From contig OZ255629.1 of NCBI GenBank assembly GCA_965276785.1, positions 2,604,001 through 2,668,000 on the forward strand: DNA of 64,000 bases. Direction: 5' to 3'. The DNA is from LMUY01 sp965276785. GTDB taxonomy: Bacteria; Pseudomonadota; Alphaproteobacteria; Acetobacterales; Acetobacteraceae. Positions 40,712 to 49,700 of this stretch are shown here, piece after piece; the stretch's first letter is position 1, and each line of letters starts with the position of its first letter. A program made the translations under genes and the position numbers. The notes below the pieces were generated by a model. The model saw only the letters and a program-made list of their open reading frames with translations. It searched no databases and had not been told where the DNA came from.

Positions 40712-43700
40712 GTGCAAGAAGACCTTCTCGTGACGGTCACCATGCCAAGGACAGTCAAGATCGGTTCGGGCTCCAGCACGCTGGCGCTATTTGTCTCCGA
40801 GCGAGCGGAATCAGCCGGCGCGGAATTTATCATTGACGTCAATGGAATCGAGATTGATGGCATCCAGACCACCACGGCCGATAGCACCGCCGGCGCGTTG
40901 CAGGAATTCGACGTGCTCGACACCATTCCAAGCGGCATCAATACTGTCTCGATTGCGTATCTGAACGCAAGCGACAGCGTACTTAATATTATGAGTGCGA
41001 CGATCAACGGGACGCCCGTTCCGAACAGCGCGATCAGCCTAAGCAATGACGGAGCAGCCACGTTCAGCTTCCTTGCCACAGGGACGCTGACGCCGGTCGT
41101 CATCGGCTCCGGTCCTGACACTCTTGCGCTGACTATGGCTGAGCGTGCGGAACCGGCGGGTGCCCAGTTCACCGTCAGCGTTGATGGTATCCAGATCGGT
41201 GGTGTTCAAACGACAGCAGCCGATCTGACGTGGGGAGAATCGCAGACGTTTGACATGGAAGGAAGCTTTGCGCCGGGCTCGAACACAGTCTCCATCAAGT
41301 ATCTCAACGCCAGCAATAGCGTGCTGACCGTGCAGAACGCGACGATCAACGGCACGGCCGTCCCGAATAGCGCGATTGCGCTAAGCAACAATGGGTCAGT
41401 CGGCTTCAGCTTCACCGGGCCTGCGGTTGATGCCCCGGTCACAATCGGCGTGGGTACGGACACTCTGATGCTGAGCGTTTCCGAGCGGGGCCAGCCCACC
41501 GGCGCACAGTTCACCATTGATGTCGACGGAATGCAGGTTGGCGGTGTTCAGACCACCACCGCCGACAGTACGGCCGGGCTGGCGCAGACGTTCAACGTGC
41601 TGGGCAATTTCCCCGCTGGTAGCAATACTGTGTCGATCAATTACCTTAATGCCAGCAACAGCCTTCTGTTCGTGAACAGCGCCAGGATTGACGACACAAT
41701 GGTCGCGGGCAGTGCCCTGACCCTGAGCAACATCGGCTCGGGTGGGTTCACGTTCATGGCGCCGGCTCCTGCTCCGACCGGCACGACCGTCATCGGCTCA
41801 GGCCCGGACACGCTGGCACTGACCCTCGCACAGCGTGGGCAGCCTTCCGGCGCACTCTTTACCATCGATGTCGACGGCACCCAAATTGACGGCGTGCAAT
41901 CGGTAACCGCCAATACCCGGACCGGCCAGACGCAAGAGTTGGATGTGACAGGCGACTTCGGTAGTGGCCCTCACACGGTGTCGATCGACTATCTCAACGC
42001 GTCCAACAGCGTGCTGTCTATCACCGGAGCCACAATCGACGGCTCAGCGATCCCTGCCGGCGAAATCACTATCAACAACATTGGCAGCGTAGCCTTCGCC
42101 TTCATTCTAGCCGCCGGCAAGACACTCGCGGCGCCCACTCTTGATTTGCAATCGACAGCCACGTCGGGCGAGATCGTGGACTTGGCGACGGACCAGATGG
42201 CCACGCCCATCACCATCTTGCCATTGGGCGACTCAATCACGGCGGGTTGGACGCAACGGGACACGCTTGATCCAAGCAACCTGCCTACCGAGCCAGGCTA
42301 TCGAGGTCCGCTCTGGTTGGAATTCGTGCTGAATAGTACATTTGTCAACCTAGTTGGCCCAAATAGCAACGGCCCGGCTAGTCTCCCGGACACAGCAAAT
42401 GCAGGATACCCCGGCTATACAACGGCGCAGCTGCTTGGACTGCTACCTGCCATCCTAGCGCAGGGTGTAGTCCAGGATGTTTTCCTGCTGGCTGGCGCCA
42501 ACGACTTGGCGCAAGGCGTCCCCGAGGCAACGACAATTGCCAATCTGACGACGATCATCGACACGATAGAAAGTGCCCATCCGGCGACAAATGTCTTTCT
42601 ATCGCAACTGCCGCCGCTCGTTAGGTATTCGGTCACTTCGCTTAATGATGCGATTTCGTCGTTGGTTTCTCGGCTCAGCGCTGAAGGGAAAAAAGTGTCG
42701 CTGGTTAGCCAAAGCAATCTCACCACGGCCGACGTTGGTGATGACGGAGTGCATCCAACGCCCGCAGGTTATGCGTTGATCGCGCAGAACTGGTACGGAG
42801 CCATACTGGCAGCTCAACCAAACATCGGCGGCACCCCAGCCGGTGTAGTCTCAACTATTCCTACAAACACCGTCGATATTCTCGGCGGGCCTGGGCCCGA
42901 GTACCTTATCGGCAACTTACAGAACAATACCATCACCGCGGGATCGGGCAACGACCTGCTAAGTGGCGGCGGTGGAACTGACACCCTCATCGGCGGCGTG
43001 GGAGCAGACCAATATTTAATCGGCGATGTGAGCGGACAAGTCACGATTAGAAACTTCAGTCAGTCCAAGGGTGACTATCTGGACTGGTCGGGCATCCCAG
43101 GGCTGACCGATGCCACCAGGTTGGCCGAGGTCACCAAGCAAAGCAACGGGCAGACAGTGGTAAACTTGTTGCCCTTCGGCCTAAATCAACAGGTAATACT
43201 GTCCAACTACACCGGAACGCTCGCCAATAGCCTATTCCTTGATACCCCGACGCTGACGCCGGTCGTCATCGGCTCCGGTCCTGACACTCTTGCGCTGACT
43301 ATGGCTGAGCGTGCGGAACCGGCGGGTGCCCAGTTCACCGTCAGCGTTGATGGTATCCAGATCGGTGGTGTTCAAACGACAGCAGCCGATCTGACGTGGG
43401 GAGAATCGCAGACGTTTGACATGGAAGGAAGCTTTGCGCCGGGCTCGAACACAGTCTCCATCAAGTATCTCAACGCCAGCAATAGCGTGCTGACCGTGCA
43501 GAACGCGACGATCAACGGCACGGCCGTCCCGAATAGCGCGATTGCGCTAAGCAACAATGGGTCAGTCGGCTTCAGCTTCACCGGGCCTGCGGTTGATGCC
43601 CCGGTCACAATCGGCGTGGGTGCGGACACTCTGATGCTGAGCGTTTCCGAGCGGGGCCAGCCCACCGGCGCACAGTTCACCATTGATGTCGACGGAATGC

Positions 43701-44293
43701 AGGTTGGCGGTGTTCAGACCACCACCGCCGACAGTACGGCCGGGCTGGCGCAGACGTTCAACGTGCTGGGCAATTTCCCCGCTGGTAGCAATACTGTGTC
43801 GATCAATTACCTTAATGCCAGCAACAGCCTTCTGTTCGTGAACAGCGCCAGGATTGACGACACAATGGTCGCGGGCAGTGCCCTGACCCTGAGCAACATC
43901 GGCTCGGGTGGGTTCACGTTCATGGCGCCGGCTCCTGCTCCGACCGGCACGACCGTCATCGGCTCAGGCCCGGACACGCTGGCACTGACCCTCGCACAGC
44001 GTGGGCAGCCTTCCGGCGCACTCTTTACCATCGATGTCGACGGCACCCAAATTGACGGCGTGCAATCGGTAACCGCCAAAACCCGGACCGGCCAGACGCA
44101 AGAGTTGGATGTGACAGGCAACTTCGGTAGTGGCCCTCACACGGTGTCGATCGACTATCTCAACGCGTCCAACAGCGTGCTGTCTATCACCGGAGCCACA
44201 ATCGACGGCTCAGCGATCCCTGCCGGCACCGCCGTTCTCAACACCGTCGGCACCTTTAGCTTCGTGTTCCTGGCATCACCGGGCCATAATTGA
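40712..44293 (+). CDS. modular exoprotein: CBM60-like x4, SGNH hydrolase, RTX, CBM60-like x3 (1193 aa)
   Basis: The N-terminal 475 residues hold four CBM60-like calcium-dependent carbohydrate-binding modules. Each has IGSGPDTLALTMAERAEP, AQFTVSVDGIQIGGVQ and TVSIxYLNASNS-type segments. An SGNH/GDSL hydrolase follows, with LPLGDSITAGW near 506, LLAGANDLAQG and DDGVHPTPAGYALI near 680 (catalytic Asp and His). A short RTX block (ITAGSGNDLLSGGGGTDTLI) comes next, then three further CBM60-like modules that nearly repeat modules 2-4. No Sec signal is visible, so type I secretion is likely. The probable role is deacetylation or deacylation of a polysaccharide. The start is uncertain: GTG at 40712 or ATG at 40742, neither with a good ribosome site. 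Confidence 0.85.
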   Translation: MQEDLLVTVTMPRTVKIGSGSSTLALFVSERAESAGAEFIIDVNGIEIDGIQTTTADSTAGALQEFDVLDTIPSGINTVSIAYLNASDSVLNIMSATINGTPVPNSAISLSNDGAATFSFLATGTLTPVVIGSGPDTLALTMAERAEPAGAQFTVSVDGIQIGGVQTTAADLTWGESQTFDMEGSFAPGSNTVSIKYLNASNSVLTVQNATINGTAVPNSAIALSNNGSVGFSFTGPAVDAPVTIGVGTDTLMLSVSERGQPTGAQFTIDVDGMQVGGVQTTTADSTAGLAQTFNVLGNFPAGSNTVSINYLNASNSLLFVNSARIDDTMVAGSALTLSNIGSGGFTFMAPAPAPTGTTVIGSGPDTLALTLAQRGQPSGALFTIDVDGTQIDGVQSVTANTRTGQTQELDVTGDFGSGPHTVSIDYLNASNSVLSITGATIDGSAIPAGEITINNIGSVAFAFILAAGKTLAAPTLDLQSTATSGEIVDLATDQMATPITILPLGDSITAGWTQRDTLDPSNLPTEPGYRGPLWLEFVLNSTFVNLVGPNSNGPASLPDTANAGYPGYTTAQLLGLLPAILAQGVVQDVFLLAGANDLAQGVPEATTIANLTTIIDTIESAHPATNVFLSQLPPLVRYSVTSLNDAISSLVSRLSAEGKKVSLVSQSNLTTADVGDDGVHPTPAGYALIAQNWYGAILAAQPNIGGTPAGVVSTIPTNTVDILGGPGPEYLIGNLQNNTITAGSGNDLLSGGGGTDTLIGGVGADQYLIGDVSGQVTIRNFSQSKGDYLDWSGIPGLTDATRLAEVTKQSNGQTVVNLLPFGLNQQVILSNYTGTLANSLFLDTPTLTPVVIGSGPDTLALTMAERAEPAGAQFTVSVDGIQIGGVQTTAADLTWGESQTFDMEGSFAPGSNTVSIKYLNASNSVLTVQNATINGTAVPNSAIALSNNGSVGFSFTGPAVDAPVTIGVGADTLMLSVSERGQPTGAQFTIDVDGMQVGGVQTTTADSTAGLAQTFNVLGNFPAGSNTVSINYLNASNSLLFVNSARIDDTMVAGSALTLSNIGSGGFTFMAPAPAPTGTTVIGSGPDTLALTLAQRGQPSGALFTIDVDGTQIDGVQSVTAKTRTGQTQELDVTGNFGSGPHTVSIDYLNASNSVLSITGATIDGSAIPAGTAVLNTVGTFSFVFLASPGHN
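41083..42061 (+). repeat. 979-bp intragenic repeat, copy 1
   Basis: This segment encodes CBM60-like modules 2-4 and recurs at 43249-44227 with an offset of exactly 2166 bases. I saw three mismatches over the whole length. Confidence 0.9.
43249..44227 (+). repeat. 979-bp intragenic repeat, copy 2
   Basis: This nearly identical copy of 41083-42061 encodes the three C-terminal CBM60-like modules. The differences seen are a G for A in GGTGCGGACAC, an A for T in GCCAAAACC and an A for G in GGCAACTTC. Confidence 0.9.
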
Positions 44294-44374
44294 CGATGTG
44301 GAAGTTTAGTTCCGGGGTCCGCTGATCCTTCTGAAAAGGGTTTGGAGAAATGGAGCGTGGGCCGCGACGAGTTG

Positions 44375-45745
44375 GGTCGTGTCCCCGGGCGTGGTGTAGG
44401 AGGCTGCTGACGGTGTTCAGCAGCCATCGTTGTGATCTTAGGTAGGGTTGGGTTGTCGAGACACAACCTGGACCCGAGGACCACTACGATGACCGATGAC
44501 AGGAGTGCGCTTCGCGCGCTGCTGGAGAAAGACTCCGATGCGACATTCCTGCGCGAGATGATCGGCTTAGCCGCCGAGGAACTCATGCCGCTGGACACCG
44601 AGGCAGCCTGCGGGGTTGCGCCGGGCGAGCGCAACGCCGGACGGACCAACCAGCGCAACGGCTATCGCGAGCGGGATTGGGAGACCCGGGCGGGCACCGT
44701 CGAGCTGCTGATCCCAAAGCTGCGCCGCGGCACCTACTTTCCGTCCTTCCTTGAGTCCCGGCGAATGGCGGAAAAAGCCCCAACGGCCGTCATCCAGGAG
44801 GCCTGCATCTAGGGCATCTCCACCGCTCCGTCGATGATCTGGCCAAAGCAAATGGGGATGGAGGGCATCAGCAAAAGCTCGGTGTCGCGGCTTTGTGGCG
44901 AGATCGACGAGCGTGTGACGCATTTCTCGATCGCCCGATCAAGGGCGGCTGGCCCTATGTCTGGCTGGACGCCACCTACGTGAAGGTCCGGCGCGACCAC
45001 CAGATCGTCTCGGTCGACGTCATCAGCGCCGTCGGCATCAACACCGACGGCAGGCGCGAGGTGCTCGGCATGACCGCGGGCCACAGCGAGGCAGAGCCAT
45101 TCTGGGTCGAGTTCCTGCGCAGCCTGGCGCGGCGCGGCCTGCGCGGGGTCAAGCTGGTGATCTCGGACGGGCACGAGGGTCTCAAGGGCGCGATCAGCAA
45201 GATCCTCAGCGCCACTTGGCAGGGCTGCCGCGTGCACTTCTTGCGCAATGCCCTGGCCTAAGCGGGCAAGACACGGCGCCGCATCATCTCCGCCTGGGTG
45301 GGCAGGGCGTTCGCCCAGGATGACGCCGAGGCTGCCCGTAAGCAATAGCGCGAGGTCGCCGATCAGGCCCGCCGCGGGTGCCTAAGCTGTACAAGCTGAT
45401 GGACGCCGCCGAAGCAGACGTGCTGGCCTATATGGGGTTCCCGGCCCAGCACCGGGCCAAGCTGCACAGCACCAACCCGCTCGAACGCCTAAACGGCGAG
45501 ACCAAGCGCCGCAGGGATGTCGTCGGCATCTTTCCAAACAAGGCTGCCGTCACCCGGCTGATCGACGCTTTGCTGCTGGAGCAGAACGACGATTGGGCCG
45601 TCCAGCGTGCCCGCTACATGACTCTGCAAACCATCGCACCGTTGAGCGATGGTCTCACCGTCGGCATGCCAGCTCTGGCTGCCTCACCCCGGTAGCCCGC
45701 TCTACCGAGGAACACCAATTCTACGCCACGCTGTGGGACACGACC
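44375..45745 (+). mobile_element. degenerate IS256-family insertion sequence
   Basis: The ends GGTCGTGTCCC and GGGACACGACC are inverted repeats and match the IS256 at 15545-16896. The transposase inside is broken by stops. The element lies between the end of the SGNH exoprotein gene and an IS5 fragment. Confidence 0.85.
44489..45695 (+). pseudogene. IS256-family transposase with internal stops
   Basis: The start MTDDRSALRALLEKDSDATF and the blocks WLDATYVKVRRDH, VISDGHEGLKGAISKI and STNPLERLNGETKRR show a once complete gene. It is interrupted by TAG after QEACI, a frame change before DAFLDRPIKGGWPYVW, TAA after RNALA and TAG after RKQ. It is inactive. Confidence 0.9.
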
Positions 45746-45941
45746 GAAGCGTCATCCCGCCCAAGGCCAATCGGAAGCTTGCACGCGAGTATGGAAAGGA
45801 CCTCCACAAAGCGCGCCACCTCATCGAAAACTTCTTCGCAAAACTCAAGCAGTTCCATGCCATCGCGACACGCTATGACAAGACCGTCCGGAACTTTTTT
45901 GGCGGCATTCACCTCGCCGCCGCCGCGATTTGGCTCAATTG
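45746..45941 (+). pseudogene. IS5-family transposase C-terminal fragment
   Basis: The reading IPPKANRKLAREYGKDLHKA, RHLIENFFAKLKQFHAIATR and YDKTVRNFFGGIHLAAAAIW closely matches the end of the intact IS5 at 53611-54457. It begins directly at the right end of the IS256 element, so it is a truncated copy. Confidence 0.85.
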
Positions 45942-45954
45942 ACGACATGCCCTA

Positions 45955-46200
45955 GCACCGCCGAGAAGTTCTCGCCAATGCCGCGGACGCGCTGAAGCGC
46001 TGTGATCGTCAGAGCCATCGCATTGTCGGCGGCTGCAGCTACGGCCGATGCCGCTAAGGCTGCCGCACGTTGGCTTCCAGTTCCCGGATCAGTGCCAAGG
46101 CCAGCACGAGCCGGCGCCATAGCCGATCAAGTTCGGCGCGCAGCAGCGGCGACTAAGGTCTGCCATCACCCGTCCGTAGCTCGGCCGCCATAGCATCTAG
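45955..46200 (-). pseudogene. IS110-family transposase C-terminal fragment
   Basis: On the minus strand, ELDRLWRRLVLALALIRELE followed in another frame by ITALQRVRGIGENFSAVLG matches the region before and within the transposase-20 domain of IS110 proteins. Both ends and the frame are lost. Confidence 0.6.
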
Positions 46201-46272
46201 AACCAGACCTCGACCGGTTTGCCGGCGTGTTACGGGCCGATCGCGTTGCGCCCCAGACTGGCGATGTTTCTG

Positions 46273-46590
46273 TCAAATGTCCTGTGTCGCGTCATCAGTT
46301 TGGGGACGCACTGGCCGCACCGAAATGAGGCGATAACTAAGTCCGCGCAGCAGTTTTCGGACGCTGCGCTCGTGCAATTCGACTTTGAATTCGCGTGCGA
46401 TACGCGCCTCGATGTTCACCCGCCGAAACCGAACAACGCCGTCTTCGGCCAAGTTCGCTACCTGTTCCAACCAGCGCACCAGCTTACCTTCTCGATCCAA
46501 CTCAGGCTCACCGGCCGGCCGGTGCGTGCCCTGTCGGCAAGCATGTTCGCAGTAGGCGGCTTCGCCGCAATTTTTGAGCATGAGTCCCAA
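46273..46590 (-). pseudogene. IS630-type transposase wHTH fragment
   Basis: DGVVRFRRVNIEARIAREF and ELHERSVRKLLRGLSYRLIS match the second winged-helix segment of IS630 transposases. The DDE domain is absent. The preceding 40 residues are unrelated. Confidence 0.6.
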
Positions 46591-46702
46591 ATAAGACCTA
46601 CCTTAACGGTTTTTGAACACTTTTCCGTGATAATTGCTTTGCCGCAACCAGAACGGGTGCGTGGAAACTCGGTTTTCTCCACCGCATTCTGGAAGCACAT
46701 CC

Positions 46703-49700
46703 ATGTCAGAGTCGTCCACGGGTAACGCTCAAACCGGTTTGCCCTCTCCTGTTCTTGCCGTTAGCACTACGGTCTTTATCAACAGTCTGGGCGTAAATAC
46801 GGACTTTACATGGTTGGACAGTGCCTATAACGCCCCTGGAGTAAATATTTTAGGAGAACTACAATATTTGGGCATACACAACGTTCGAGATGGTGCGAAT
46901 GACGTCTTCCCAGAGACACAGTCGCTAGACGAAATGCTTATGGCAAACGGTATAAAGTTTGATCTTGGCGGAAACATGCCTCTCGCACAGGAGATGTCTG
47001 ACCTCGACACTCTGGAGCAAGCCAATCCCGGCGGAATAATTGCAGTGGAAGGGCTCAATGAGAGTCCTACCGCGAACCTTGCCGCGACTGAGTCCTACCA
47101 ACAGGATCTCTACAATGCCGTTACATCAGACCCGCTCCTAGCAGGCGTACAGGTTTACAACTATACGGTTGGCTCATTCGACGCAAGCGCCTACACGCTT
47201 ATACCCAATCAGGGCGCAGCAGCGACGACCGGCAATGCTCATTCCTACTCAGGATATTTTCCACCTTATCTCTGGAACAGGTGGTATGTCGCTCGTAATT
47301 TCTCGGGGACCCCGACTCTTCCCGGCGTTGTGACTGAAACAGGGTTTAACACTGCCGATACAATTGCGCCCGGCGCAACAACGTCTGATGGCGTTTCGGA
47401 GGACGTACAGGCGAAGTATGATCTCGATACAATCCTTGATATGTTTCAAATGGGTGTTAAAATTACCTATTTGTATCAGCTCATGAACGTTTTTAGCGAT
47501 CCCACAAACACTGTTGGTGAAGACGCGTTTGGCCTGTTTAATGCCGATGGCACACCAAAAGAAGCCGCATTAGCACTGCATAACCTAACTACCATCCTCG
47601 GCGATAATGGCATTAGCGCAGGCACTTTTGCCCCAGGCACGCTGTCCTATTCGATTAAAGGGCTTGACAGTAACTTTCCCATTGCACAGGCGCAAGCCTA
47701 TTTCGGATACGGTATTCTCAATGGCCAATCGGTCCAAGCCGACTTTCCAGTGTACGGCAACTCTATGCTTCTCGAGAAGTCGAACGGCACTTACGATATC
47801 GCTGTTTGGCAGGAGCCCGAAATATGGGACATCACGACGAACAGCGAAATCGCCGCTCCAGTCACGCCCGTGACGATCACACTGGGGCAAGAAGCCGCCT
47901 CAGTCGAAGTCTATGATCCACTCATTAGCGCGAACCCTGTCGAGATCCTCACTAATGTCTCACAGGTAACAATACGGGTTTCAGATCACCCGCTCATCGT
48001 CGAAGTAGACCCTTTCACGACAATCTCGGCCACGTCGCAGCGATCTGTTGTTCAAGCTAGTGACGGCGCTGGAACGGCTCCGTTCAACGCGGTCACGATC
48101 TCCGACCCCAATGCGGGCCAGGTGGAGACGGCCCGCGTCACGGTGAGCAACGCTGCCAACGGCACGTTGACCGACCCCAATGCGGCAACCGACGGCAGCA
48201 GTTCCGCCAACGGCGTGCTGACCATTTCCGGCTCCGCCGCCAGCCTCCAGGCTTCGCTCAACGGCCTGGTATTCACCCCGACCGCCCATCAGGTGGCGCC
48301 GGGCCAGAGTGTCGCCACCACCATCACCGCGGCCATTACCGACACCGCGGGACAGGCCGCCGCGATCAGCAGCACCATCAATGCGACCGCCGTGGCGACA
48401 CCGATCACCGCGTCCCGAGGCTCGGGCAGCGTGAGCACCACCGACGCGTCGCACGCCGCCCCGTTCAACGCGGTCACGATCTCCGACCCCAATGCAGGCC
48501 AGGTGGAGACGGCCCGCGTCACGGTGAGCAACGCTGCCAATGGCACGTTGACCGACCCCAATGCGGCAACCGACGGCAGCAGCTCCGCCAACGGCGTGCT
48601 GACCATTTCCGGCTCCGCCGCCAGCCTCCAGGCTTCGCTCAACGGCCTGGTATTCACCCCGACCGCCCATCAGGTGGCGCCGCGCCAGAGTGTCGCCACC
48701 ACCATCGTCGCGGCCATCACCGACACCACGGGACAGGCCGCCGCGATCAGCAGCACCATCAATGCGACCGCCGTGGCCGCACCGATCACCGCGTCCCGAG
48801 GTTCGGGCAGCGTGGGCACCACCGACGCGTCGCACGTCGCCCCGTTCAACGCGGTCACGATCTCCGACCCCAATGCAGGCCAGGTGGAGACGGCCCGCGT
48901 CACGGTGAGCAACGCCGCCAACGGCACGTTGACCGACCCCAATGCGGCAGCCGACGGCAGCAGCTCCGCCAACGGCGTGCTGACCATTTCCGGCTCCGCC
49001 GCCAGCCTCCAGGCTTCGCTCAACGGCCTGGTATTCACCCCGACCGCCCATCAGGTGGCGCCGGGCCAGAGCGTTGCCACCACCATCACCGCCGTGATCA
49101 TGGACACTGCAAGGCAAACCGCCTCAATCAGCAGCACCGTCAATGCGACCGACACGGCCGCACCGATCACCGCGTCCCGAGGTTCGGGCAGCGTGAGCAC
49201 CACCGACGCGTCGCACGTCGCCCCGTTCAACGCGGTCACGATCTCCGACCCCAATGCAGGCCAGGTGGAGACGGCCAGCGTGCTGCTGAGCAACGCTGCC
49301 AATGGCACGTTGACCGACCCCAATGCGGCAACCGACGGCAGCAGCTCCGCCAACGGCGTGCTGACCATTTCCGGCTCCGCCGCCAGCCTCCAGGCTTCGC
49401 TCAACGGCCTGGTATTCACCCCGACCGCCCATCAGGTGGCGCCGGGCCAGAGCGTTGCCACCACCATCGTCGCCACCATTATAGACACCGCAAGACAAAC
49501 TGCCACGATCAGCAGCACAATCAATGCGACCGCCGTGGCGGCACCGATTACCGCGTCCCGAGGTTCGGGCAGCGTGAGCACCACCGACGCGTCGCACGTC
49601 GCCCCGTTCAACGCGGTCACGATCTCCGACCCCAATGCAGGCCAGGTGGAGACGGCCAGCGTGCTGCTGAGCAACGCCGCCAATGGCACGTTGACCGACC

